DNA of 64,000 nucleotides, taken from positions 1,116,001-1,180,000 of the forward strand of contig NZ_OY762268.1 of the NCBI RefSeq assembly GCF_963665245.1, in the 5' to 3' direction. Source of the stretch: an uncultured Paludibaculum sp. (GTDB lineage: Bacteria; Acidobacteriota; Terriglobia; Bryobacterales; Bryobacteraceae). Each line of letters opens with the position of its first letter. Within the stretch, counting starts at the first letter, position 1. The notes beneath the pieces were generated by a model. It was not told where the DNA came from and ran no database searches. It saw nothing but the letters and a program-made list of their open reading frames with translations. The position numbers and the translations under genes were made by a program. This document shows, piece by piece, positions 27,144 to 35,974 of this stretch.

Positions 27144-27347
27144 ATGCCTCAGGCCGCGCAGATCTTTTCCTTCATCATGCTTCTTGGGTATCTCTGCCTG
27201 TTGGGATTTCTGGTTTGGCGCTTCTACTGGATGACCAGGGACGTCGCCGACATTAAGCAACTACTCGAATCGCTACTCGGCCAGCAAAAAGAAAAGGGCG
27301 CCGCTCCGTCGCCGGAACCGCGCCCCATCGAACCGTCTGAAGACTAG
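27144..27347 (+). CDS. Small single-span membrane protein
   Basis: A 67-residue protein with one strong hydrophobic helix (IFSFIMLLGYLCLLGFLVWR, about residues 6-25) and a charged cytosolic tail with DIKQLLESLLGQQKEKG. The family is not recognised. It follows the PQQ dehydrogenase by 17 bp, and its stop abuts the convergent tpiA stop with no spacer. It could be a small accessory subunit, but nothing shows this directly. Confidence 0.6.
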   Translation: MPQAAQIFSFIMLLGYLCLLGFLVWRFYWMTRDVADIKQLLESLLGQQKEKGAAPSPEPRPIEPSED

Positions 27348-28100
27348 CTAGAAATTCACGACGCCCGCGAAATCTTCGGCCTTCAGCGCCGCTCCACCCA
27401 CCAGCGCGCCGTCGATGTCCGGCTTCGCCATCAGGCCCTTCACGTTGTCGGGCTTCACGCTGCCGCCGTAGAGAATCCGCACCGCCGCCGCGGCATCCGC
27501 GCCGAACTTCGCAGCCACCAGGTCACGAATCGCCTTGTGCGTATCCTGGGCGATCTCGGGGGTCGCTACCTTGCCCGTGCCAATGGCCCACACGGGCTCA
27601 TAGGCGATGACAATCTTGGCAAACTCTTCCGCCGTCAGCCCGGCGATCCCGCCGCTAAACTGCGTGGCCAGCACTTCGTTCGTCTTGCCGGACTCGCGCT
27701 CGGCCAAGCTCTCGCCCACGCAAACCATCGGGATCAGGCCGGCTTCCAGCGCGGCCTTGGTGCGCTTCAGCACCGTCTCGTCGGTCTCGTGGAAATACTG
27801 GCGGCGTTCGCTGTGGCCGATGATCACGTACGTACAACCGGCCGCCTTCAACATGGCCGGCGTAACTTCCGCTGTGAAAGCGCCTTCCTTGTTCTGCCAA
27901 TAGCAGTTCTGGCCACCGATCCCTACACGGCTGCCCGCGGCCGCATCCACGGCGGCGGCGATGTCGACAAAGGGAGGACAAATCGCGACGTCCGCATGCG
28001 TGGACGTGGCCACCAGCGGCAGGAACTTCTCAAAGAATGCTTTCGTTTCCGCCGGCGTCTTGAACATCTTCCAGTTGCCGGCCATCAAAGGAGTGCGCAT
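27348..28100 (-). CDS. tpiA: Triosephosphate isomerase
   Basis: Interconverts dihydroxyacetone phosphate and glyceraldehyde 3-phosphate. All catalytic residues are visible in the 250-residue protein: Asn9 and Lys11 in GNWKMFK, His96 in VIIGHSERRQYF, and the Glu in IAYEPVWAIGTGKVA, with the loop-6 region and LYGGSVKPDN near the end. The start is the ATG at 28100. A TAAAAT hexamer lies exactly 6 nt upstream and there is no usable Shine-Dalgarno. Confidence 0.97.
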   Translation of the reverse strand: MRTPLMAGNWKMFKTPAETKAFFEKFLPLVATSTHADVAICPPFVDIAAAVDAAAGSRVGIGGQNCYWQNKEGAFTAEVTPAMLKAAGCTYVIIGHSERRQYFHETDETVLKRTKAALEAGLIPMVCVGESLAERESGKTNEVLATQFSGGIAGLTAEEFAKIVIAYEPVWAIGTGKVATPEIAQDTHKAIRDLVAAKFGADAAAAVRILYGGSVKPDNVKGLMAKPDIDGALVGGAALKAEDFAGVVNF

Positions 28101-28106
28101 GGTTGT

Positions 28107-28112
28107 ATTTTA
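28107..28112 (-). promoter_or_regulatory. Predicted -10 element (TAAAAT), 6 nt before tpiA ATG
   Basis: On the minus strand TAAAAT is followed by ACAACC and the ATG at 28100. This implies a leaderless tpiA message. The sequence 17 nt upstream is only a poor -35 match. Confidence 0.5.
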
Positions 28113-28178
28113 CCTTGTTTCCGGACCACTCAGTCTGATTCGGAGCGCGCGGCCGGTCACGCGCCCCGCTCCAGCGGC

Positions 28179-30011
28179 CTACTGCTTCGTCTTGGCGATC
28201 ATGTCCACAATCGCACCGGTGAACGCGTCCACGAACGGCGCGCCGTACGTGTCGAAGTTCTCGCGGGTCATGTAGTCCATCACGATGTCCGGATACACGC
28301 CCACGTTCTCCATGTGATTGGCCGGCGGGAAGCCCGGAGTCGACACCAGGTTCGCACGGGTCACAAACGTCCTCGTCACACGTGCCACGCCTTCAGAATA
28401 GGTCGTTGCGTCATACGTACCCGGGTTGCCACCGCCGCCGTCCGTCCGCATGCCGAAGACCGTCGCACGACCCGCGTCCTGCAGCATCATCGTGAACGCT
28501 TCCCCTGAAGAAAGCGTGAACTCGTCGGTGAGCACCAGAATTGGCTTGGAATAGGCGGCCACCGCGCCCTGGTTGTCCAAAGCCGGCTGGATGTCCTCAA
28601 ACGTGTAGCCGCACACGGGCAGCGAACCGGTCCGTCCGCGGTTCTCTTTCAGTGCCTGTTGGACCTGGTCGAGATACACCTGATAAAGGGCGATCACATA
28701 GTCCGGCGCCTTGGCGCTCTTCGCTTGGCCAAGGTAGTAAGAGAAAAAGTTGACCCAAGTCTGCGTGGCTCTCATCTCGTAGGCGACGCCGCGAAACGGC
28801 TGCGTGAACAGATACTGTTCCAGCGACTGCGTGTAACACAAGCTGCCACCGCCGTTGTTCATCACGTCAATCACCAGGCCATCGGTATTTGCCTGGAAGT
28901 AAGCGATCTCGGTTGCAAACTGTTTCAGAGCGGTCGTCGCGTTTGTCGGATCCATGCTGGGAATCCGAATGAACCCGATGTTGTATGCCCCCGCCGTGAA
29001 TGTCCCTGACAGAAACTCGTCCGCGGAGCCAAAGCCCAGCCGGAACTTGAAATTCAAAGGCGGATCGAAGACCGGATAGAGGAAGCCAAACCCCGCTGTA
29101 TCGGTCTTGGGGTTCAGCGCCTGCATCGTTTGGAACTCTTTCATCGGACGCATGTACTCGGGCACATACGCTTCCTCCGCGGGTTCCGCATCCTCCCGCA
29201 CAATTCCGCGATTGCCTCGCGAGAACGCATACGCCAGCCGGCTCGCCGTCGTGCGCCGCTCCATGCGGTCCAGCCCACGGTCCGGCAGCGACACACGCGC
29301 GGCCGCCGCCTTCTTCTGCATGGCCGAGTTCAGGTCAAACCCAGGCACCGGCCCGACAATCAGCATCGGCGTACCGGTCTTCACCCACGGCACCGTATAG
29401 GTCGACTCCACTCCATCCGCATCGCGCACGACAATCACCGCCTCGTCTCCGAGCCGGCCCGCCAGGGGCATATACGACTGGATGCGATATGTCAGCGCAT
29501 CGGCTGCCAGCCGCCGCCGCGTAACCGGATTCCCGCTGCCATTCGCCGCATACGGAGCAAACTGTTCGATCAGATCCGCCACCGGAATCCCATCCACCGA
29601 GACCAGTTCGTCCCCAATACCGATGGGAAACTGGATCCGGGGTAGCGCGGTCCGGTCCACACCTTCGATAAGGACTTTGCCATCGTAGATGTCCACCAGG
29701 ATTCTCATGTCGGCGATGAAGTCCGACGAAATGTAGAACTCATCATGGCTGTCCTGCAAACTCGCCACATAACGGACACAGACATCCAGAAACTCCAGAT
29801 CATCCTTGGAGTTCCTGACCTTCTCCAACCACGGTTTCACATTGTACAAATCGAAACCTATCACGTCGCGCTTCCATTCATAGGGCGCGTAGTTCTTCGC
29901 GTACAACCCCGCCAACTGCATGAAGTCGGCGACCTTCTGGTCCGTCGTCATTTGTCCGAAGCAGACCGGAGCCAGGCACAACAGGAACACCGCGGCATTT
30001 CTCAGAAGCAT
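28179..30011 (-). CDS. Exported S41-family (C-terminal processing-like) peptidase
   Basis: A 610-residue protein with a signal peptide ending near CFGQ. The N-terminal half contains a PDZ-like segment (IGDELVSVDGIPVADLIEQF), and the C-terminal half has the tail-specific protease core: IGFIRIPSM, GLVIDVMNNGGGSLCYTQSL, and LTDEFTLSSGEAFTMMLQDAG, where the Ser in the last block is the likely nucleophile. The family cleaves unstructured C-termini in the periplasm. AGAGGA lies 7 nt before the ATG. The gene is divergent from the sulfatase at 30127. Confidence 0.9.
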   Translation of the reverse strand: MLLRNAAVFLLCLAPVCFGQMTTDQKVADFMQLAGLYAKNYAPYEWKRDVIGFDLYNVKPWLEKVRNSKDDLEFLDVCVRYVASLQDSHDEFYISSDFIADMRILVDIYDGKVLIEGVDRTALPRIQFPIGIGDELVSVDGIPVADLIEQFAPYAANGSGNPVTRRRLAADALTYRIQSYMPLAGRLGDEAVIVVRDADGVESTYTVPWVKTGTPMLIVGPVPGFDLNSAMQKKAAAARVSLPDRGLDRMERRTTASRLAYAFSRGNRGIVREDAEPAEEAYVPEYMRPMKEFQTMQALNPKTDTAGFGFLYPVFDPPLNFKFRLGFGSADEFLSGTFTAGAYNIGFIRIPSMDPTNATTALKQFATEIAYFQANTDGLVIDVMNNGGGSLCYTQSLEQYLFTQPFRGVAYEMRATQTWVNFFSYYLGQAKSAKAPDYVIALYQVYLDQVQQALKENRGRTGSLPVCGYTFEDIQPALDNQGAVAAYSKPILVLTDEFTLSSGEAFTMMLQDAGRATVFGMRTDGGGGNPGTYDATTYSEGVARVTRTFVTRANLVSTPGFPPANHMENVGVYPDIVMDYMTRENFDTYGAPFVDAFTGAIVDMIAKTKQ

Positions 30012-30126
30012 TCGTTCATCCTCTTGTTTAATTTGACCAATTCGACCTTACTCGACCCGATCAAAGGCAATAATACCCCGTCTTGAAGTCCGCCGCCGAG
30101 GGCTGTGATATGCTCGCCCCACCACC

Positions 30127-31578
30127 ATGCTCCGCCGATCGTTCCTGCAGGCTCTCCCCACCGTGACCTGGGCCGCACAACGCGCCGCCGCGCGTCCGAA
30201 CATCCTCTATGTTCTCGCCGATGATCTGGGTTCGGGCGACCTGGGCTGCTACAATCCCGAGTCCAAGATCCCTACACCCAACCTCGACAGGCTCGCATCG
30301 CAGGGCATCCGCTTCACCGACATGCATTCGCCGTCCTCGGTCTGCACTCCGACGCGCTACGGCATCCTCACCGGCCGTTACTGCTGGCGGTCGCCGCTGA
30401 AATCCGGAGTCCTCAACGGCTACTCGCCCAACCTCATCGAATCCGGCCGTCCCACAGTCGCGTCTCTTCTGAAGAACGAAGGGTACTCCACCGCCGCCTT
30501 CGGCAAGTGGCACCTGGGTTTGGGCGCCGCCGCGAAGACCGACTACTTCAAGCCGCTCCGGCCCAGCCCCATCGATCATGGTTTCGAGACCTTCTACGGC
30601 ATCCCCGCCTCGCTCGACATGCCGCCTTACATCTGGGTCGACAATGATCACGCCGCCGAGCCCCCGACGGCCGAAACGCCCGGCGACACAGGACTCGGTG
30701 GCGCGCAAGGCCGCTTCTACCGCGCCGGAGCCATGTCGCCGTCATTCCGGATCGACGAAGTTCTGCCCACCATCACCCGCAAGACCGAGGAGTTTCTCCG
30801 TGCACGCCGTGTCGCGGCCAATCCCTTCTTCCTCTACGTGCCCCTCACCGCGCCACACACCCCATGGGCTCCCATCAAGGAGTATCACGGCAAATCGCGA
30901 GCCGGCCTCTATGGCGACTTCGTCTCGCAGGTCGACGACTCCGTTGGCCGCATCGTCGCCGCTCTCGAACAATCCGGCCAGGCGCACAATACTCTTGTCC
31001 TCTTCGCCAGCGACAATGGAGCCTACTGGAAGCCCGCCAACATCGAAGCCACAGGCCATCGCGCCAACGCCAACTGGCGCGGCATGAAGGCCGACATTTA
31101 CGAAGGTGGCCACCACATCCCGTTCCTCGCCCGCTGGCCCGGCCGTGTCGCCGCAGGCGCGGTCTCCAGTCAACTGGGCTGCCTCACGGACCTCTGTGCC
31201 ACCGCCGCCGAGGTCGCAGGGGTCACTCTGCCGCGAGACTCCGCCGAAGACAGCTTCTCGCTGGCGCCTGCGCTCTTCGGAACAAAGCCCAAGACGGCGG
31301 TCCGGGATGTCGTCATCCACCACTCGTCTCAAGGCCTCTTCGCCGTCCGTCGCGGGCCGTGGAAACTGGCCTTAGGCCGGGGCTCCGGAGGCTTCACGCA
31401 GCCCGCCGCCATCACTCCGAAAGAGGGCGAACCGGAAGGCGAACTCTACAACATCGCGGAGGATCCCCAGGAGACCCGCAATCTCTGGGCCGACAAACCG
31501 GATATCGTGAAGTCGCTGACGGCCCTGCTGGAGCAGTACCGCAGTGATGGCCGCAGCCGGCCCGTGCTGACGCGCTGA
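30127..31578 (+). CDS. Sulfatase, arylsulfatase A-like
   Basis: A 483-residue exported enzyme hydrolysing a sulfate ester. The metal-binding NILYVLADDLGSGDLGCY (Asp32, Asp33) and the formylglycine motif Cys73-Thr-Pro-Thr-Arg in SVCTPTRYGILTGR are present, followed by FGKWHLG and FASDNGAYW. Cys-type sulfatases need modification of the motif Cys to formylglycine by a separate enzyme, not present here. A twin-arginine-like N-terminus (MLRRSFLQAL) fits export. Its neighbourhood with GH95 fucosidase and sugar transporters suggests action on a sulfated polysaccharide, which is inference. Confidence 0.93.
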   Translation: MLRRSFLQALPTVTWAAQRAAARPNILYVLADDLGSGDLGCYNPESKIPTPNLDRLASQGIRFTDMHSPSSVCTPTRYGILTGRYCWRSPLKSGVLNGYSPNLIESGRPTVASLLKNEGYSTAAFGKWHLGLGAAAKTDYFKPLRPSPIDHGFETFYGIPASLDMPPYIWVDNDHAAEPPTAETPGDTGLGGAQGRFYRAGAMSPSFRIDEVLPTITRKTEEFLRARRVAANPFFLYVPLTAPHTPWAPIKEYHGKSRAGLYGDFVSQVDDSVGRIVAALEQSGQAHNTLVLFASDNGAYWKPANIEATGHRANANWRGMKADIYEGGHHIPFLARWPGRVAAGAVSSQLGCLTDLCATAAEVAGVTLPRDSAEDSFSLAPALFGTKPKTAVRDVVIHHSSQGLFAVRRGPWKLALGRGSGGFTQPAAITPKEGEPEGELYNIAEDPQETRNLWADKPDIVKSLTALLEQYRSDGRSRPVLTR

Positions 31579-31633
31579 TGAACTACACAGCTCGGCCGGT
31601 TTCGACTGTTCGTGTACGGAGGCAAGGAAAATC

Positions 31634-32338
31634 GTGTATTTGCAAGTTCTCTACCGGATTAGAGCGGCCCCCGCCGTCCATCTGGGCTCACCGTCCCTAT
31701 CCCGCCTCGCCTCGTTCTATCAGGGCTATAGCCAATTCCCGCTCATCACCAGGACGGCCAGGTACTCCTCGGAATCGTTCAGGGAGTGGGTCCTCTCGCG
31801 CTACTGGCCGACGGGCGGCGCGGCGATAGATTGAATACATGCCCTACTGGAAGTGGCCGAGAGTGACGAGCGCGCGTTTGATCTCTTCTTCGCGTGTCTG
31901 GACGCCTCCTCATCCGCGACGCTACATCCGCTGGAAGAAGTGCCGCCCCGGCATCTGGAGGGTGAACCGCTGGCGGTCAGTGGGTACCTGGACGTGCTGG
32001 CAGAGCGTCCGGGCATGTTTCTCCGTCGCGTTTCGACCGGCTGTCTGCGTGCGTTCCTGGACGGATACTCATTGGCGGCCGAAGAAGAAGGGTGGCCGGA
32101 TTGCGCGGATTTGGAGGGCTTTGAACATTGGGTCAGACGGCAGTTCAGGCTGCGAGGGATGTTTCGGTGGGAGGATGCGTTGCTTGCTCAGTTCGGCGGA
32201 GACGAGGCAGCGGCCTTTCCATCGGCGGTCCGGGAACTGAAGGCATTCCGCGCCAGCAAGGGTCCCGTGAGTGACCGGAGGTACACGGTGGAGCATTGGA
32301 AGACTCCCGAACAGTCTCCAAATCAAACAACGAAATGA
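31634..32338 (+). pseudogene. Two-domain orphan protein gene interrupted by an in-frame UGA (31832-31834)
   Basis: A GTG at 31634, with AAGGA 6 nt upstream, opens a frame that stops at a TGA at 31832 and then continues in the same frame to 32338. The two parts are tandem copies of one domain. Part A reads HLGSPSLSRLASFYQGY and ends ID-stop-IHALLEVAESDERAF; part B reads RPGMFLRRVSTGCLRAFLDG and ends FRWEDALLAQFGGDEAAAF. In this alignment the stop lines up with Trp of part B, so a TGG to TGA mutation is the simplest account. A GTG at 31853 could still start part B alone. The domain resembles small orphan proteins found beside polymorphic-toxin genes; function unknown. Confidence 0.6.
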
Positions 32339-32508
32339 CGACGCGATCCGGCACTTTCTCCAGGGGACGTGGCGTGTGCGAATGAGTGTCGCCATGCAAG
32401 ATCAACGATTCCTGGCTCCCCCACTGATGGGACGGATCGGATGTTCTACTTTGACGTCGTTGTCTGAGACGTTTGACTCCCAAGGTATGCTTACGAGGTA
32501 TGGTGCCG

Positions 32509-32799
32509 ATGCGACCCAGGATCTACGCCGACTGGAATGACCAAACCGAAGAAGGCCGGCTGTGGCTGAATGTCCTAGGTTCTTTGAGGGATCTTCAGCG
32601 CATCTCCGTTCCACCGTTCTCCGGGATGGAGGTCATTCTCTATTGGGATCCGTCGGATCCCGATTTCGCCTACGAGATGGACGCGATACTGGAGCAGGAA
32701 GACCCACAGGCAGCATGGCTCGCCCGCCCTTTGGAGGGCTCAATACGCACAATCCCAAAGCACGTTGGCGACGGCAAGAGAACGATCGGTACCGACTGA
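32509..32799 (+). CDS. Small conserved hypothetical protein
   Basis: About 96 residues beginning MRPRIYADWNDQTEEGRLWLN, followed by LRDLQRISVPPFSGMEVILYWD. I recognise this as a recurrent short bacterial protein family (IYADxN at the start, GMxVxxY in the middle) of unknown function. The ATG at 32509 has GAGG about 10 nt upstream; ATG 32500 is an alternative. The C-terminal tail (KHVGDGKRTIGTD) looks unrelated to the family and may mark decay. It belongs to the island of small orphan genes at 31634-34423. Confidence 0.55.
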   Translation: MRPRIYADWNDQTEEGRLWLNVLGSLRDLQRISVPPFSGMEVILYWDPSDPDFAYEMDAILEQEDPQAAWLARPLEGSIRTIPKHVGDGKRTIGTD

Positions 32800-33142
32800 C
32801 GGGACCACCGTTGTTCTTCTCCATCGACATGTTGGGGCTGCTGCGAACACCACCGAGCACTATATTGGTGGAGCGCCACTATCATGCCTCTGAGCGTCGC
32901 TCACGGGCTATCAGCGAGAACGAGCGGCCCTCTCGAATCGTTTGGCTGGACTTGGACGATTGGATGGGACGGCGCTTTGGCATCGCAGCAGACAGCCACA
33001 ATGCAATAGGGATCTTCCGCTCGGTCGCCAGCAGTGAGCACTGCATGGTCGATCGATCTTCTGAAGAGTACGATTCCTGCCTTGCCACCGCCCGAGCGGG
33101 CGCAACCGATCCGAGGCCTTGGCCTCGCCCTCCGAAGATCGA
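32800..33142. other. Stretch without a convincing gene
   Basis: Frames on both strands were read. A long plus-strand frame through here (32562-33449) begins as a shadow of the 32509 gene and has no recognisable domain. The segment IVWLDLDDWMGRRFGIAADS at about 32937-32996 might be residual coding sequence. The stretch probably contains decayed genes. Confidence 0.4.
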
Positions 33143-33420
33143 TGGACCGCCACCCTCCCCGGCGTGCCTGCCGACCACCTTCAGAAAAAGGCCCACGCTG
33201 ATTCTCGGCGCGCCTTCGGTCACACATCTTCGGGCGTCTCTGTCCGGATCTGACTGTGGTTTGTGCAAAGGCTGGACTCGCCCCGAAGGCTCTACACCTC
33301 CAGGACTTCGAACTCTGGGCGCAGAGGAAGAAGGGCCGCCCAGAGGCCTACCGTCGGAACCGCGTCGTTCGGTTCGCCGTGTTCGGTGCCGGCCAGCGAG
33401 TCCCGGAGTTACTCTCCTGA
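33143..33420 (+). pseudogene. Remnant of an unidentified gene, frameshifted
   Basis: Two frames join into plausible protein sequence. WTATLPGVPADHLQKKAH and SRRAFG are read up to about 33220; then, one frame over, HIFGRLCPDLTVVCAKAGLA, DFELWAQRKKGRPEAYRRN and VVRFAVFGAGQRVPELLS run to a TGA at 33418-33420. Composition and the ordered charged helix look like real coding sequence, but there is no start, no full-length frame and no family I recognise. Low confidence. Confidence 0.3.
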
Positions 33421-33535
33421 TGGTGGACGAGTTCAGCGCTGACAGGTGAGGCCGTCAGCTCTCCCATCCAAATCCTGGTTCCAGATGGGCGGCGACGGAG
33501 GCCACACGACGCTATCCTGAGGAGCAGGAGCAGCC

Positions 33536-34423
33536 ATGGACGGTCGCAGTCTGGAAGATTTTCGCCATCGGAACCAGATCCTCACCACGCTCGGGATTCC
33601 AGTCCGGACCACGATTTGGCTGCGCCCGGGACGGACCACTCCCTTGCCTGGCTCTGCCAGCAAAATCGGCGGCGTCATCGCGTGGCCGGCTGATGTCCCA
33701 TGGCCCGTCTGTGATGGCGGGGACACCTGGCTGGATGAGGGCGATGTCCAGAACGACTATTTCACCCCGCTCGCTCAGTTCCGGCAGGACGACTTTCCCG
33801 AGCTCCCTTTCCCGGCGAACTCCAACATCCTGCAGTTGCTTTGGTGTCCCAGTCTGCACGACGACCCTCACAGCGATATCCGAATACTGGGGCCACGGAC
33901 GCTGGCCTTCTGGCACAGAATTGACCGCCTTCAGACGGTGTCCAATCCCACCCCCAGGTGCGCGCGGCCCGGTCTCATTCCCGGCGAATGTGCGTTTCAG
34001 CCGCTCCGTATGGCGGATCCGCCGCCGTGGTGGCTACTGACCGCGGAGGAGCAAGATCGGTTCGTGAACCTCGTGAGCGCCGGCGACCCGGCGCTAGACG
34101 CCCTAGAGACCACTATCGCCCACTGGGACAACGTAGGCACGGTGCCCGGAACCAAGCTCCTCGGACACTCCTTCGATTGGCAGCGCGGAGGCGGGGATAG
34201 AACCTGCGCATGTGGCCGCGAAATGCCGCACCTCTTCACAATTGGCGCACGGGAGGTGGATCCCAGCTTCGGGGCTTGGTACTGGCGCTACGACCCTTCC
34301 TTGAAATCGGCTGGAAGGACTATTCGCGTCGAAGGCATTCACTCCCTGGACGGTTCGGTCGAGATCTTCTGCTGCGACGTTTGCCCAGATCGGCCAATCA
34401 AGGCACATTGGTTCACCGGCTAG
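33536..34423 (+). CDS. DUF1963 (YwqG-like) protein
   Basis: A 295-residue cytosolic protein with the DUF1963 blocks SKIGGVIAWPADVPWPVC, FTPLAQFRQDDFPELPFPA and LLWCPSLHDDP, and KLLGHSFDWQRGG. Two Cys pairs near the C-terminus (RTCACGRE and FCCDVCPD) could bind zinc. DUF1963 proteins are common as orphan or immunity-type proteins next to polymorphic toxins, but their biochemical role is unknown. AGGAG lies about 6 nt before the ATG. It is the only intact larger gene in an island that otherwise holds broken or very small genes. Confidence 0.78.
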   Translation: MDGRSLEDFRHRNQILTTLGIPVRTTIWLRPGRTTPLPGSASKIGGVIAWPADVPWPVCDGGDTWLDEGDVQNDYFTPLAQFRQDDFPELPFPANSNILQLLWCPSLHDDPHSDIRILGPRTLAFWHRIDRLQTVSNPTPRCARPGLIPGECAFQPLRMADPPPWWLLTAEEQDRFVNLVSAGDPALDALETTIAHWDNVGTVPGTKLLGHSFDWQRGGGDRTCACGREMPHLFTIGAREVDPSFGAWYWRYDPSLKSAGRTIRVEGIHSLDGSVEIFCCDVCPDRPIKAHWFTG

Positions 34424-34521
34424 AGGTGCAGAGGTCCCGCGCTCCAGACGTGCTACTGCGAAATTGTCCAGCTCGGCCGTCCCTCCAATCAGTCCTCAGA
34501 CGCAGCCACCCATCCTCGTAA

Positions 34522-34527
34522 TAGAAT
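34522..34527 (+). promoter_or_regulatory. Predicted -10 element (TAGAAT), 8 nt before ATG
   Basis: TAGAAT ends 8 nt before the ATG at 34536. An upstream in-frame start at 34464 would place this hexamer inside the coding region and add residues not in the permease family. No Shine-Dalgarno is present. Confidence 0.4.
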
Positions 34528-34535
34528 GGCTGCTC

Positions 34536-35870
34536 ATGCCTAACGGCAACACGCTGGTCCTCTACACCTTCTGCTCCATCGGCCTTCTCCTGGCCCTGAT
34601 CCTCTTCGCCCGCCTCCACGCCTTCCTGGCTCTGATGATCACCAGCATGGCTCTGGGCCTCGCCTGCGGCATGCGACCGGTCCAGCTCCTGAAGTCCATT
34701 CAGAACGGCTTCGGCGAAGCTCTGGGCTTCATCGCGGTCGTCGTCGCCTTGGGGGCCATGATCGGCCGTTTCCTCGAGTACTCCGGCGGAGGCCGAGCAC
34801 TGGCCGATTCCATCCTCGCCCGCTTCGGTCCCGGCCGCGCCACCTGGGCCGTCCTGCTCTCTTCGTTCCTCATCGGGCTGCCCATCTTCTTCGAGGTGGG
34901 CTTCATCATCCTGGTCCCGCTGGTTTACAGCCTGGCCCGCGAGTCGAAGAAATCCCTGCTGTACTACGGCCTGCCGCTGGCCGCGGCGCTCACCGTCACT
35001 CACGCCATGGTGCCGCCCCACCCGGCCCCGGCGGCCGCCGCTCAACTCCTGGGCGCCGACCTTGGCAAGACCATCCTCTTCAGCATCGCCGTCTCCATCC
35101 CCATGGCGATCGCCGGAGGCATCTTCTACAGCCAGTGGATCGCCAAACGCCTCTTCATTCCGGTGCCGGAGCGAGCAGGCAAGGCCGTCGAATCGTCGCA
35201 ACGCCCCGCCCCTCCGGTGGGGCTCGTCGTCCTGCTCCTGCTGCTGCCCGTGATCCTGATCTTCGCGGCCACCATCGTCAATGCAAACGGCCTCCCGGGC
35301 AAGGACGTCTTCGCGTTCTTCGGACACCCGTTCACGGCGCTGACCGTCACGGCGCTGGCTGCCATGTTCTTCCTGGGCTACCGCTGCGGGCTGAACCGCG
35401 CCGACATCGCGCGCATGGCCAACGACTCCATGATGCCCATCGGAGCCCTGCTCGCCATCATGGGCGGCGGCGGCGCCTTCAAACAGGTGATTGTCGATTC
35501 CGGCGTCGGGCCCTACGCCGGCAAGATGCTGGCTGACTCCAACATGTCCCCGCTGGTGCTGGCCTACCTCGTCGCCGCGGCCATGCGGGTGGCGCAAGGC
35601 TCCGCCACGGTCGCCATCATCACGGCGGCGGGCATCGTAGCGCCGCTGGTCAAGGGGATTCCGGGCTACACGCCCGAGATGATTGTGCTGGCTCTATGTT
35701 GCGGTGGGACGATCCTGTCGCACGTCAACGACGCCGGCTTCTGGCTGGTCAACCAGTCGTTCGAAATGACCGTCCCGCAAACCCTGCGCTCCTGGACCGC
35801 CATGAAGGTAGTGACCTCCTTCGTAGGCCTGGCGATCGTCCTGCTGGCGCAAGTGATCTTCTTCCACTAA
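34536..35870 (+). CDS. GntP-family gluconate/organic acid permease
   Basis: A 444-residue inner-membrane carrier with about 12-14 spans. GntP-family blocks include FIAVVVALGAMIGRFLEYSG, FLIGLPIFFEVGFIILVPLV, THAMVPPHPAPAAAAQLLGA, and near the end GSATVAIITAAGIVAPL and LSHVNDAGFWLVNQSFEM. The family imports gluconate and related sugar acids with protons. Its location near sulfatase and GH95 genes would fit uptake of sugar acids from polysaccharide breakdown. Confidence 0.92.
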   Translation: MPNGNTLVLYTFCSIGLLLALILFARLHAFLALMITSMALGLACGMRPVQLLKSIQNGFGEALGFIAVVVALGAMIGRFLEYSGGGRALADSILARFGPGRATWAVLLSSFLIGLPIFFEVGFIILVPLVYSLARESKKSLLYYGLPLAAALTVTHAMVPPHPAPAAAAQLLGADLGKTILFSIAVSIPMAIAGGIFYSQWIAKRLFIPVPERAGKAVESSQRPAPPVGLVVLLLLLPVILIFAATIVNANGLPGKDVFAFFGHPFTALTVTALAAMFFLGYRCGLNRADIARMANDSMMPIGALLAIMGGGGAFKQVIVDSGVGPYAGKMLADSNMSPLVLAYLVAAAMRVAQGSATVAIITAAGIVAPLVKGIPGYTPEMIVLALCCGGTILSHVNDAGFWLVNQSFEMTVPQTLRSWTAMKVVTSFVGLAIVLLAQVIFFH

Positions 35871-35904
35871 TCGGAAGCCCGCACCACGCAGCCGTCGCCC
35901 GTAT

Positions 35905-35939
35905 GCTGAACGCTGACCGCTGAGTGCTGATCGCTGCAA
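35905..35939. repeat. GCTGANN heptad repeat, five units
   Basis: Five consecutive 7-mers start with GCTG: GCTGAAC, GCTGACC, GCTGAGT, GCTGATC and GCTGCAA. The first two share a 15-base identical word with 16940-16954, and a degenerate pair (GCTGAAC GCCGACC) occurs at 43196-43209. All three sites are intergenic. Confidence 0.7.
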
Positions 35940-35974
35940 CTCCGCTACCTTAACGAGATCCCGGAACGGTCGCC

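Noticed and set aside
31832..31834. In-frame UGA considered as a third selenocysteine codon
   Set aside because: The internal domain repeat aligns this position with Trp, the protein has no redox motif, and no SECIS-like hairpin was seen just after it.
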